From Candidatus Kryptoniota bacterium (GTDB lineage Bacteria > Bacteroidota > Ignavibacteria > Kryptoniales > JAKASW01), in assembly GCA_024641705.1 (NCBI GenBank), contig JAHECO010000007.1:1-64000 (forward strand): a stretch of DNA of 64,000 nucleotides, given 5' to 3'. The notes below the pieces were generated by a model. The model made no database searches and was not told where the DNA came from. It saw nothing but the letters and a program-made list of their open reading frames with translations. Within the stretch, counting starts at the first letter, position 1; each line of letters opens with the position of its first letter. Shown here one piece after another: positions 24,022 to 33,254 of the stretch. The position numbers and the translations under genes were made by a program.

Positions 24022-25881
24022 ATGAAAAGACGACCCTTCTCAGTAGTTGGCACGACAGTACCTTGCACCATAGCGATCGACCGTTTGCTGCCGGTACTAA
24101 TCCTTTGGGCGATTGTCGTTCTGTCTGCGGCGAACACGTTCGCCGGCGTCCAAGCCTCGATCCAGTACAAGATCTCGGTATCGAATCCCTCCGCGAAGGT
24201 AATTGATGTCAGCTGTCGGGTCGCTCACCATCCCGAGAAAGCGTTGGAATTGAACTGGGCCGCATGGACCCCCGGATACGCAACAGTCTGGAACTACGGC
24301 CAGTTTGTCAACGATCTCACGGCTCGAGATGGTTCGGGCCGTCACTTGGCTGTCCGTAAGCATTCCGTCAATCAATGGATTATTGAATCAAATAATTCGG
24401 GCGTAGTGACATTCAGGTACAAGGTAAAGGCAATCGATCCGGCTGCGAACCTGGGCTTCGCGCAGGCATATCTCGACTCAGTGACCGGCTGGTTCAACGG
24501 GGCTGCCCTCTTTCCTCAGATCGAGGGACTTCGTTATGAGAGACAATCATTGAATTTCTCCCTACCGACAGGCTGGAAAGTTGCGACCGCTATGGAGCGT
24601 GATGCTACGGGTGATACCTATGAGGTTCCCAGTTATGATGTACTCGTAGACAGCCCGGTTCAACTGGGGCGCTTCCTGAGGCGCGATATCGAAGTAAATG
24701 GGACAAAGATAGGCGTGGTAGTTGCGGGGTGCGACAGTGTCGATATGGACAGGCTAGCCGGAATGGTGGGAAAGATAGTGAAATGCGAATTCGAGTTAAT
24801 GCATGGGTCACCTATAGATAGGTATCTATTCATCTATCACGCTGCCTCAAGGGGGGCGGGAGGGTTAGAACATCTCAATGCCACGACAATATCCGCGCCG
24901 GTTGCAGAGTTCTTCAAGGATGACTCCTGGCTGAAGGCCGCTACTTCTCATGAGTTCTTCCACGTCTGGAACGCGAAACGAATCCACCCTGCAGTTTTTG
25001 ATGTGTATGACTACTCCAAACCCGTTCACACAAAAACAGTCTGGTTCTCCGAGGGATTAACTGCTTACTATGCTGACGTCGTCCTTTACAGGTGCGGGCT
25101 GATGACGAAACAAGCGCTCTATGGCGACTTGGCGCATATAATAGACCTGTACGAAAATAACCCGGCCCACCACTGGTTGAGTTGGCAGGACATAAGCTGG
25201 AACGTCTGGGATCCTGAGGTTCAACAAGGATTAAGCGTCTGGCTGATCCCGGGTTGGATGATAGATCTTAAGATGCGGGAAGTCACAGATAATCGATTTT
25301 CACTTGATGACGTCATGCGATTTATGAACATATGGTGCGGCGATGGCGGGAAAGGGTTCGGCGAGGACCAGATCGGCATGATTTGCGGTGCAGTCGCTCA
25401 AAATGATTTCAGGCCATTCTTCCATGAATACTTAGATAAGGCGAACTCGTTCCCGTACGACTCCATTCTGTCGGCAGCCGGCCTGAAATGGCAAGTTGAT
25501 AGCATCAGCAGTCCGGACCTTGGGTGCAAATTGTGGTGGACGACTGCCACCAGACCGACCTGGACCACAGCTGGGGAGGTCAAAATCATCGGAATCATAA
25601 ACCAGGGCGTGGCGTGCAGGGCTGGACTGCGAGATGGGGATAAGGTCCTGAGCATCAACGGGGAGAAATTTGTGACCCGAAGGGCATTGGCCGAATTTGA
25701 GCGTTCGTTGAAACCCGGCGACAGGATGGACTTCAGATTATCCAGGAAGGGAAAAGAGATGCGGTTCCGTTTGGTCGTGGGCAGTCGTAAGATTATCCAC
25801 TCGACGATAACGGAGGTCGAGTCGGCTACGGAGAAGCAGGTTGAGATAAGGAACGGCCTTCTCGAAGGCCGGACCAAATAA
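24022..25881 (+). CDS. M61-family (glycyl aminopeptidase-like) metallopeptidase with PDZ domain
   Basis: 619 residues, with a hydrophobic N-terminal segment (20-40, likely signal peptide ending TFA). M61 features: beta N-domain with WAAWTPGYATVWNY, zinc site HEFFHVWNAKRI (310-314), third ligand in VWFSEGLTAYYAD, and a PDZ domain near 520-590 (GLRDGDKVLSINGE). Cleaves peptides, often with an N-terminal Gly preference. AAGGA precedes the ATG and only one base separates it from the previous gene, so the two peptidases are co-expressed. Confidence 0.9.
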   Translation: MKRRPFSVVGTTVPCTIAIDRLLPVLILWAIVVLSAANTFAGVQASIQYKISVSNPSAKVIDVSCRVAHHPEKALELNWAAWTPGYATVWNYGQFVNDLTARDGSGRHLAVRKHSVNQWIIESNNSGVVTFRYKVKAIDPAANLGFAQAYLDSVTGWFNGAALFPQIEGLRYERQSLNFSLPTGWKVATAMERDATGDTYEVPSYDVLVDSPVQLGRFLRRDIEVNGTKIGVVVAGCDSVDMDRLAGMVGKIVKCEFELMHGSPIDRYLFIYHAASRGAGGLEHLNATTISAPVAEFFKDDSWLKAATSHEFFHVWNAKRIHPAVFDVYDYSKPVHTKTVWFSEGLTAYYADVVLYRCGLMTKQALYGDLAHIIDLYENNPAHHWLSWQDISWNVWDPEVQQGLSVWLIPGWMIDLKMREVTDNRFSLDDVMRFMNIWCGDGGKGFGEDQIGMICGAVAQNDFRPFFHEYLDKANSFPYDSILSAAGLKWQVDSISSPDLGCKLWWTTATRPTWTTAGEVKIIGIINQGVACRAGLRDGDKVLSINGEKFVTRRALAEFERSLKPGDRMDFRLSRKGKEMRFRLVVGSRKIIHSTITEVESATEKQVEIRNGLLEGRTK

Positions 25882-25927
25882 CCAGAGAAACGACATGCCG
25901 AGCCCGGACTGAGATTGTGAGGATGCC

Positions 25928-27337
25928 TTGACAGAACCTAATAGAGAGGAACGCTTAAGTAACCTGACGTCAGCCGCAACTGAGTTCAAGCGTGAACTGG
26001 GTTTGTGGGATACTGTGATGGTGCTGATAGGGAACGTTATTGGAAGCGGGATCTTTATCGCTCCCGCCGTGATTGCTGCCACGCTCGTTCCGCAAACAGG
26101 TGGACTTGTTCTTTTGGTTTGGGTTATCGGCGGTGTCATGATGTTCACGGGCGCGTTATCGTACAGTGAGCTTGGAGCGCTTATGCCGCGCGCCGGAGGG
26201 CATTATGTCTTCCTAAAAGAGGGACTTGGGGATCTGGCTGCTTTTCTCTATGGGTGGACTATCCTTCTGGTGATCGCGTCGGGGTCGATTGCGTTCGTCT
26301 CAATCACCTTTGTGACGTATCTCGGCTTTTTCATACCTATGGCACCGGCTCTCATCAAGGCAGTTGCAGTAATTACAATCTTACTGTTGACTTATGTGAA
26401 CTATGTTGGAATTAAGCCCGGCAGTATTCTGCTGAACCTCTTCACAGCGCTGAAAGTCATCGCGTTGTTCCTTCTCATACTATTCGGCTTGATCCTGAGT
26501 CCGCCCAACAGGCAGAATTTCTTGCCCCTTATCACCCAAAACTCCACGGTCAATTTCACTTTTGCCAGTACTCTTCTGCTCGCGTTGGTTTCAGCGCTGT
26601 TTACTTATGGAGGTTGGTACAATGTGGGCTTCGTTGCGGGGGAGATTAAGAATCCAAGGAAGAACCTGCCTCTTGCCATATTCCTGGGAACCGTTGTAGT
26701 GATCTTCATCTACGTCCTGACGAACTATGTCTACGTGAACGTATTGTCGGTTCCTTCGATGGGGCAGTCCAAATTTGTTGCCTCGGATGCCATGGTCAAA
26801 ATTATGGGGCACACGGGAGGCGCATTGGTCGCTATACTTATCATTATCTCTTCTTTTGGGATAACGAACGCGATTATTATGGTCTCTCCCAGAGTCTACT
26901 ATGCGATGTCCCATGACGGCCTTTTCATTCGAGCCCTGGCGAAAGTACATCCCAAATACAAAACACCGGGGACGTCGCTAATCTTACAAGCTGTCTGGTC
27001 TTCGGTGATAGTCTTGTTAAGCGACACTTTTCAACAGATTATGAACTACGTAGTGTTCATGGACTGGTTTTTCCTGGCTCTTGCAATCTATTGTCTGTTC
27101 ATCCTGCGAAGGAAATACCCGGATGCGGTAAGGAGTTACAAAGTCCCCGGCTACCCGGTTACCCCAATTGTCTTCATACTAATGTCTGCCGTAGTTGTCG
27201 CCAATACTCTGGTTCGTGCGCCCCTAGAGTCCGGCATCGGGATTGCAATTGTCCTCACCGGAGCACCCGTTTATTTCTTTTGGAAAAGGCATCTGCAAAG
27301 ACAAGAAGGGGCCGCCCCACTCAAAACTTCTGACTAA
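25928..27337 (+). CDS. APC-family amino acid permease
   Basis: 469 residues starting at TTG 25928 with GAGG five bases upstream. Twelve hydrophobic segments. The first helix has the unwound GNVIGSGIFIAP motif typical of APC amino-acid/polyamine transporters, and IKNPRKNLPLAI follows helix 6. Imports or exchanges amino acids across the inner membrane; it would take up the products of the M61 and HEMGH peptidases just upstream. Confidence 0.93.
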   Translation: MTEPNREERLSNLTSAATEFKRELGLWDTVMVLIGNVIGSGIFIAPAVIAATLVPQTGGLVLLVWVIGGVMMFTGALSYSELGALMPRAGGHYVFLKEGLGDLAAFLYGWTILLVIASGSIAFVSITFVTYLGFFIPMAPALIKAVAVITILLLTYVNYVGIKPGSILLNLFTALKVIALFLLILFGLILSPPNRQNFLPLITQNSTVNFTFASTLLLALVSALFTYGGWYNVGFVAGEIKNPRKNLPLAIFLGTVVVIFIYVLTNYVYVNVLSVPSMGQSKFVASDAMVKIMGHTGGALVAILIIISSFGITNAIIMVSPRVYYAMSHDGLFIRALAKVHPKYKTPGTSLILQAVWSSVIVLLSDTFQQIMNYVVFMDWFFLALAIYCLFILRRKYPDAVRSYKVPGYPVTPIVFILMSAVVVANTLVRAPLESGIGIAIVLTGAPVYFFWKRHLQRQEGAAPLKTSD

Positions 27338-27353
27338 TTAAAAGGATCAAGCG

Positions 27354-28382
27354 ATGAAATTCTTCGATGAGCCCGAGATCGGTGAACTTACTTCGAGCCC
27401 TGTTATCAAGCGATTTGAGAAGAACCCGGTTCTCAAAGCGAGTGACGTACCGTACAAGAGCGACCTGGTATGCAATGCGGGCGTAACCAAATTCAATGGC
27501 AGATACGTAATGGTGTTCCGGAATGATATCCGCGTGGATGAGTACACCGTGCAGGAAGGTGTGTCCTTGGGGATAGCTTTCAGCGATGATGGACTCAAGT
27601 GGGCGATTCAACCTAAACCCTGCCTCGATGTGCACTCTGTCGGAGAAAGCGGAGAGTTCTTGAACACCTACGATGCCAGGCTGACCGTGATCGACGGCAG
27701 ATGCTACATGACCTTCGGAGTAGACACACGACACGGAGTCCGATGCGGAATCGCCGTGACGGATGATTTCGAGAGGTTTAAAGTTCTCTCAATATGCACG
27801 CCCGACAACAGGAATTTCGTCCTTTTCCCCGAGAAGATCGGTGGTAACTACGTTCGTCTTGAGCGGCCGTTTCCCATATACGGACGGCCTGGATACCCAG
27901 AAAGGTTCGATATTTGGATGTCAGATTCACCCGATCTGGTCTACTGGGGAAATCCGCATCTGCTGCTGGGCGTCGAAGACGTCCCTTTCTCAAATCAGAA
28001 AATTGGTGCTGGACCTCCGCCAATAAAGACTTCCAAAGGTTGGCTGACTGTCTTCCACGCCAGCGACTTCAGCGCATCAAGGGGGCGGGACGGGTATGAG
28101 CGATCCTGGAAGAAGAGGTACTCCGCCGGCGTCATGTTGCTTGACTTGGCTGATCCGCGGAAGGTAATCGGAATGAGCAAGAAGCCACTGTTATCGCCAG
28201 AGGTCCCTTATGAGACGGCCGGAGGGTATAGGAACAAAGTGGTCTTCCCAACGGGGATGATTTTGGAGGAAGGCGGAGAAGTCCGGATCTATTATGGGGC
28301 TGCCGATACCTATGTCTGCCTAGCAACCGCCCAGTTGGAGGACCTGCTCGGACTCTGCATCAGCCCCAGAGTTTCCAAATGA
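27354..28382 (+). CDS. GH130 glycoside phosphorylase
   Basis: 342 residues, no signal peptide, cytosolic. Five-bladed propeller family GH130: the catalytic Asp lies in NTYDARLT, with RNFVLFPEKIGG and KIGAGPPPIKTSKGW as typical phosphate and sugar-site motifs. Members phosphorolyse beta-mannosides (mannosyl-glucose, mannosyl-GlcNAc or beta-1,4-mannooligosaccharides) to mannose 1-phosphate; a few hydrolyse. AAGGA precedes the start. This is the clearest pointer to a mannose-containing substrate for the cluster. Confidence 0.9.
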   Translation: MKFFDEPEIGELTSSPVIKRFEKNPVLKASDVPYKSDLVCNAGVTKFNGRYVMVFRNDIRVDEYTVQEGVSLGIAFSDDGLKWAIQPKPCLDVHSVGESGEFLNTYDARLTVIDGRCYMTFGVDTRHGVRCGIAVTDDFERFKVLSICTPDNRNFVLFPEKIGGNYVRLERPFPIYGRPGYPERFDIWMSDSPDLVYWGNPHLLLGVEDVPFSNQKIGAGPPPIKTSKGWLTVFHASDFSASRGRDGYERSWKKRYSAGVMLLDLADPRKVIGMSKKPLLSPEVPYETAGGYRNKVVFPTGMILEEGGEVRIYYGAADTYVCLATAQLEDLLGLCISPRVSK

Positions 28383-28486
28383 GAATCTGGAATTCACTTC
28401 GAGGTATTTCTTGGCGGCTGTTACTTGCTACAATCCCGGTCGAGAAGACAGAGCTTGGCGTGGGTGTTCGGGAGAAGGATATCTGA
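28379..28486 (+). CDS. Possible 35-residue protein overlapping the GH130 stop
   Basis: ATG 28379 overlaps the GH130 stop as ATGA and reads MRIWNSLRGISWRLLLAT, then ends at TGA 28484. The coupling geometry is good but no independent support is visible. It could be a small peptide or a remnant. Confidence 0.25.
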   Translation: MRIWNSLRGISWRLLLATIPVEKTELGVGVREKDI

Positions 28487-28568
28487 ATTGACGACATGCG
28501 GATCAAGGAGAAGTCCATAATGGTTTTGCACGGCACTCATGAGCGTTTAAAGGAACGGCCGCTCTAAT

Positions 28569-30188
28569 ATGAGAGGAGTACGTGGGAGATTCGTGACAGT
28601 GTTTTTCTGCGCGGCTATCTTGATTGTGCTGCGCTCATCTTTCGGGCTTTGCCAGGATTCAAATTTCAGCTACAGCCCTTACTTATTTGGGGCTCGGCAT
28701 ACTCTTTCAGTGAATGTCCAGTCGATCGACACCGCGAGCGGGGTGGTCCAACTGGGTGGAGTTGATCTGCAAGGCCCGCTGACGCCTTTCACGTGGAAAT
28801 GGGGTGACGGGATCGTGACATCAGGCTTCTTCCCGCAAAGTCATAAGTACGGTGACAGATCACGCAATTATATCGTGACGGTAGTTGCTCACTACTCATC
28901 GGGCAATACGGATTCCTCCAGGGTTCTGGTGCGTCTTGTGCTGCCTGTAATCGATCCGGTTTCTCTGCCGGGCCTGACCGCGGTGACCATACCTTCTGGC
29001 AAAGTAACACTTCAAAGCCATTGGCCAGCGTACTCGGCTCCCGACCTGTCATTCTTTGGAGACAACTACTTCACCACGATTTCCAGGGCTGATGTGGAAT
29101 ATATCCTTTCCGCTGCGGCTTCCATAGAGATGGACTTCGTCAACGACGACGTTTATCTCCCGGGCGGCAACTTCAGGCAGGTTGTGCTCAGAGATTCTTC
29201 CGTCGGCGGGGCCTACTCAATCTGGTATTCGACTCCCGTAGCCTTAGGTATGAGCAATTCCATGTTCGAAGGCAATCCCAGCTATTCGTCTTTGTTCCAT
29301 GAAATGGGACACAATTTCACCCTGAACTTCCCGGCGAGCCTTCCGTACGGTGGCAGAATTGATGGGGACGCGAACGCGATCTATTCTGAAAGTATGGCCC
29401 AGATATTCCAACATGCTGCGGGATACGAACTCGTAAATAATGCCGCTTCCTACGGACTGGATTCAGACCTGGTACTCGACATTGAACAGAGTCTGATTGC
29501 ATCGATTCAGATCGTCCGGAATGCTTACGATGACTATGTCTCACATGGATGTCCATTTGCGAGTTGGAATGACCCTTCGACTCCACCGGATGAGACATTC
29601 GATACCTTCATGACAATCGCTTACGAATTCTGTGCTGAGGCGGAATCGCTCGGGACAGGATTTCGAGAACCGGTGAAACGAATGACAAGAGCATTGGCGA
29701 AATTCAGTACCGGGATGATGCAGGCTTATGATCCGTCACACAACTCCGCTGCGGCTGATTCATTTCGAGCGACTCTCATGGTTTCTGCGCTGTCTTATGC
29801 ATTCGACAAGGATCTTCGTCCACAATTCAAGGCGCTCAAGTTCCCAATTGATGACACCTGGTATGATCAGCTTGTGACCTATGTGAATCAAAGCCGCCCT
29901 GATGGGCCTAGCGGTTTGCGACTCTTACAGAACTATCCGAACCCGTTCAATCCTGCAACGGTGATTGGTTTTGATCTCAAGGAAAGTGCCACTGTACGCA
30001 TAGAGATTTTCGACATTCTTGGCCAAAGGGTTTTGGAGCTTCGGTTAGGCCGTATGAGTCCGGGTCCCCACGATCGGACGGTCAATATGTCGCGTTTTTC
30101 AAGCGGGATCTATTTCTATAGGATCAGAGCTGATCGCGCTCGCGGTGAAACCGTCGCTTCGACAAAGAGTATGATGCTAATCAAGTAA
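28569..30188 (+). CDS. Secreted PKD-HEMGH zincin-like protein with Por (type IX) sorting domain
   Basis: 539 residues. Signal peptide ending near SFGLC. A PKD-like domain (about 35-125; FTWKWGDGIVTSG, SHKYGDRSRNYIVTV) precedes a zincin-like domain with HEMGH at 244-248 and a Glu in IYSESMAQIF (274). The final 80 residues are a sorting domain (NYPNPFNPATVIGF, FDILGQRVLEL, SGIYFYRI, MMLIK). It is a surface paralog of the protein at 22590, with extra PKD and sorting modules. Probably a secreted peptidase or glycopeptidase of this cluster. Confidence 0.75.
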   Translation: MRGVRGRFVTVFFCAAILIVLRSSFGLCQDSNFSYSPYLFGARHTLSVNVQSIDTASGVVQLGGVDLQGPLTPFTWKWGDGIVTSGFFPQSHKYGDRSRNYIVTVVAHYSSGNTDSSRVLVRLVLPVIDPVSLPGLTAVTIPSGKVTLQSHWPAYSAPDLSFFGDNYFTTISRADVEYILSAAASIEMDFVNDDVYLPGGNFRQVVLRDSSVGGAYSIWYSTPVALGMSNSMFEGNPSYSSLFHEMGHNFTLNFPASLPYGGRIDGDANAIYSESMAQIFQHAAGYELVNNAASYGLDSDLVLDIEQSLIASIQIVRNAYDDYVSHGCPFASWNDPSTPPDETFDTFMTIAYEFCAEAESLGTGFREPVKRMTRALAKFSTGMMQAYDPSHNSAAADSFRATLMVSALSYAFDKDLRPQFKALKFPIDDTWYDQLVTYVNQSRPDGPSGLRLLQNYPNPFNPATVIGFDLKESATVRIEIFDILGQRVLELRLGRMSPGPHDRTVNMSRFSSGIYFYRIRADRARGETVASTKSMMLIK

Positions 30189-30244
30189 TAATGCTGAATT
30201 CATAACGGCCCGACTGCTGGCCGGGATAAGGCGGGAGTATTAAC

Positions 30245-32539
30245 ATGAAACACATCGTTTACAGCTTGACATTCTTGTTTGGCCTTGGACTGACGGCAGC
30301 ATATTCCCAGACACAGCACACGACTAACAATCCGGGATTCACTGGGACCGAGACAATGGATGTTCAATGGCAAGCAATAGGTCCACATGCTATTCCTCTG
30401 AGCTCACGGCCGCCCGCTGCGGGAAAGACGCAAGCCTTTGCGGTTGATTTCGCCAACCCGAATCTCATGTATGCAGGAGGCGGCGCCGGACCAGGGAACT
30501 CAGGTCCATATTCGGAGTCCGGTGTTTTCAAATCGGTTGACGGTGGCAACAGCTGGGTGGCTGTTAACGCGGGTCTTACAGATCCGATGGTTGATGTCCT
30601 TTGGCTCGATCAGGCAAATCCCAACATTGTTCTGGCCGGCACCTGGTTCGACGGCATTTTCAGAACCACTGACGGGGGCTCGAATTGGACCCTTCAGGCA
30701 TCCCTGGGCTCAACCACAAGCATCCTTCAGATTGGAAATACACTATATGCTGCCACAGCTCACGGGATTGCTGAATCTGCCGACAGCGGTGTTACTTGGA
30801 CTGTGACGAAAACTATAAATGTACCAGTTCGTGTGCTGACTGCAAGCGGAACCGCTCTATATGCCGGTCTGGATAACGGCGAGGTATTATATCGAGCTTC
30901 ACCCGATTCCTCTTGGAGAAAAATCATGTTCGAGCCAGGCCATACTGTATGGTCTATAGCCACTGATCCGACGTCCATGCAAACCCTATACGTTGTACAG
31001 TGGTACAATTACTACCCTGACGTTTCTGTTTCGCACGATGCTGGCGGCACGTGGGCGCCTCTGTACCCAGAAGACAGCAGCAACGCACAGTTTCATAATG
31101 CTGCTCAAGTGATTACAGTGGATGATTCAGGAACGATCTATGTTGGTTTCGATGGGAGCCTTTACTTGTCAAACGATCATGGAGTAAACTGGACCTCTGT
31201 GCCTGAAACCAACTGGGATATTCGGTTCATTATGGCGTGGCCCGGACAGGCAGGACGGATCGTTCTGGGAACGGACCAGGGGCTATATACAACTACTGAC
31301 AAAGGGAATTCTTTCACCGGTCTGAATGGTCACATGAAGTCATCTCTCCTTACGGGAGTAGCTGTGCACGATTCTACGATCTTTACGGCTGTTCAGGACT
31401 TCAGCCCCATCTACACTTTTAACGGTGGAAAAGATTGGGAAATTGCCAGCACCGGATTACCAGCAGGTGAAGATGGAATCGTTCGCATCAATCCCGGGGA
31501 TGCAGACTACTGCTACGTTTACACTATTGCCGGGTTACAATTGTCGACAGACGGAGGCCGAACGTTTAAGTCGGTGCCGAATATCCAGTTCACCTTTGCC
31601 GGGGGACGGAATTTGATCGGAGCCGACTTATTGTACCCGAACCAAGTTTACGTTGCGGCGCAAGGTGGAGTCTACGGCAGCGTTGATTGGGGAATGACCT
31701 GGTCGAAGTTAAGTTGGCCGTTTACAGACCCATCTCTGGTTGTCGTCAATCCACTCGACGACAATACTATTTTTGTCGGCACACAGAGCAACGGCTTGTA
31801 TGTCACCCATGACGCAGGTTCCACCTGGAAACAATGCAATCTCAGTAGTGCAGCGGGCCATCCATACACGTTAGATATTGATCCTTCCGATACCGGAATT
31901 GTGGAAGTGGGGATGACTGCCGCCCCTGGAGCCGGCGGGGGTGTTCTGTTGAGCAACGATGGCGGGGCCACATTTAAATCATACAATGCCGGTCTACCTA
32001 GCTCCGCGGCATCACTTACGTCGAACTTCGCCTGCACCCTAGGCTTTAACCCGAACTCAAGCGATGGGGAATCCGCACTCGCGACGTCCAACGGAATATA
32101 TCTGTCTAAATCACCCGGTTCAGCCTGGATTGACATAAGTGGTAATATAGTTCCAAAGGACTTTAGGGATTTAGAGTGGGCTGGAGGTAGTCTCTATGCA
32201 GCAACCTATGGAGAAGGTGTAGTTGTAACAAATTCGTCAATCACTGCCATTCGAAACGGGGTTGGCGAAACTCCTACCGGAGTTCGACCCTTGCAGAACT
32301 TTCCGAACCCCTTCAATCCAAGCACGTCCGTAAGGTTCGATCTGAACCATGCTTCGAGGGTGACTCTAAGTGTTTTCAATATCTTGGGCCAGAAAGTCCT
32401 CGAAGAGAACTACGGCGTAATGAGTGCTGGAACATATGACATAAACATTGACATGAAAGACTTTGCAAGCGGCATGTATTTCTATACAATCGTAGCGGGC
32501 ACGCTTTCCCGTACTGGCAGGATGATTTTGCTGAAATAG
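30245..32539 (+). CDS. Secreted BNR-repeat protein with Por (type IX) sorting domain
   Basis: 764 residues. A signal peptide ends AAYS|QT. About ten propeller-type repeats follow, with Asp-box-like turns (SVDGGNSW, TTDGGSNW, SADSGVTW, STDGGRTF, SNDGGATF). This is the architecture of BNR/sortilin-like propellers found in sialidases, xyloglucanases and adhesins. The sorting domain (NFPNPFNPSTSVRF, FNILGQKVLE, SGMYFYTI, ILLK) sends it to the surface. No sialidase RIP motif is evident, so glycan binding or a structural role is as likely as hydrolysis. Last gene of the plus-strand cluster; similar in layout to the cassette protein at 1867. Confidence 0.83.
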   Translation: MKHIVYSLTFLFGLGLTAAYSQTQHTTNNPGFTGTETMDVQWQAIGPHAIPLSSRPPAAGKTQAFAVDFANPNLMYAGGGAGPGNSGPYSESGVFKSVDGGNSWVAVNAGLTDPMVDVLWLDQANPNIVLAGTWFDGIFRTTDGGSNWTLQASLGSTTSILQIGNTLYAATAHGIAESADSGVTWTVTKTINVPVRVLTASGTALYAGLDNGEVLYRASPDSSWRKIMFEPGHTVWSIATDPTSMQTLYVVQWYNYYPDVSVSHDAGGTWAPLYPEDSSNAQFHNAAQVITVDDSGTIYVGFDGSLYLSNDHGVNWTSVPETNWDIRFIMAWPGQAGRIVLGTDQGLYTTTDKGNSFTGLNGHMKSSLLTGVAVHDSTIFTAVQDFSPIYTFNGGKDWEIASTGLPAGEDGIVRINPGDADYCYVYTIAGLQLSTDGGRTFKSVPNIQFTFAGGRNLIGADLLYPNQVYVAAQGGVYGSVDWGMTWSKLSWPFTDPSLVVVNPLDDNTIFVGTQSNGLYVTHDAGSTWKQCNLSSAAGHPYTLDIDPSDTGIVEVGMTAAPGAGGGVLLSNDGGATFKSYNAGLPSSAASLTSNFACTLGFNPNSSDGESALATSNGIYLSKSPGSAWIDISGNIVPKDFRDLEWAGGSLYAATYGEGVVVTNSSITAIRNGVGETPTGVRPLQNFPNPFNPSTSVRFDLNHASRVTLSVFNILGQKVLEENYGVMSAGTYDINIDMKDFASGMYFYTIVAGTLSRTGRMILLK

Positions 32540-32683
32540 GTGCTGTAGGCTTCTGAAAGACAAGCAGGAGTATTCACAATTGTCCCAAGAGGCCTTTTTC
32601 AGTTGTTGCTTGTGTCGAGTTGCGTTTGCTTGATATGAGTTCTGCGCTTGTAATATATCGGACCTTGACGGACAATTTCTAAT

Positions 32684-32840
32684 TTACTTTAATAGAGACT
32701 TTAGCACCTCGTAAGGTGTCCTTCCCTTTAAGGCACCGTGGGGGCGATTGAAATTGTAGAACTGCTCCCAATGCTTAAGCTTCCTTTCCAAATCTAAACC
32801 AATCTCCAGGCCAGTTACGAGTTCATCCTCCCCAATCACT
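32684..32840 (-). mobile_element. Transposase C-terminal remnant (IS3/IS481-like)
   Basis: The minus strand reads HWEQFYNFNRPHGALKGRTP followed by YEVLKS and a stop at 32684-32686, the characteristic end of the rve/DDE integrase core of IS3- and IS481-type transposases. The frame is recognisable for only about 50 codons and is cut near 32840, where the SEC-C gene begins. No terminal inverted repeats or second half are visible, so it is a dead fragment. Confidence 0.75.
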
Positions 32841-33026
32841 GTGGATGATATTAAGAGGTTGGAAAGAGAAGGGCGGACAATTAACCCTCATGATGCTGAA
32901 TTGATGGATGATTCCGAAATAGACTTTATTATGCGCAAAAGTTCTGTCTCAGTCGATGGTCCATGCCCTTGTGGTAGCGGAAAGAAGCTCAAGGATTGTC
33001 ATTTTGACCAAATGAGGAAATCGTAG
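32841..33026 (+). CDS. Short SEC-C motif protein, possibly 5'-truncated
   Basis: 61 residues from GTG 32841; the frame is open upstream into the transposase remnant, so the true N-terminus may be lost. The C-terminus has PCPCGSGKKLKDCH, the zinc-binding SEC-C motif (CxC...CH) of SecA and many small proteins. The rest is charged and helical. The motif binds zinc and often mediates protein contacts. Context of mobile-element debris suggests acquired DNA. Confidence 0.65.
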   Translation: MDDIKRLEREGRTINPHDAELMDDSEIDFIMRKSSVSVDGPCPCGSGKKLKDCHFDQMRKS

Positions 33027-33254
33027 AACGCCGCCGACGCCTCGGTGATATATGATTTGCCTCGGGTTGTGCTCCGCTACTGGTTCATCCGGAACGGGCC
33101 GCAGTCCTTGTTACTCGCGACGCGTTAGCTCCTTACAACTTGCCTCCAAGTGTTGCATCAGCCATAAGTTGGTGATGGGACCAGGCATTAGCAAAAGGGA
33201 CGGGATAGAATGCTCTTGGAGTCGGACGTCTGTAACAAAGTGAACCGTGGGGTC
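33027..33254 (+). other. Gene-free stretch with an attC-like end
   Basis: After the SEC-C gene a GC-rich region (CGCCGCCGACGCC, TGATATATGATTT) leads to GCGTTAGCT at 33122-33130, resembling an attC R' core, and the internal motif recalls attC 3. No convincing left core (RYYYAAC) or hairpin pair was found, so a solitary degraded attC is only possible. Nothing recognisable lies between 33131 and 33254. Confidence 0.3.

Noticed and set aside
28411-28428. Sigma-54-like GGCTGTTACTTGC before the gene at 28569
   Set aside because: GG and GC are nine bases apart instead of the required ten.
33122-33130. Confident attC call at the SEC-C gene
   Set aside because: Only an R'-like core is seen; no left core and no paired arms were found, so it is listed only as possible.
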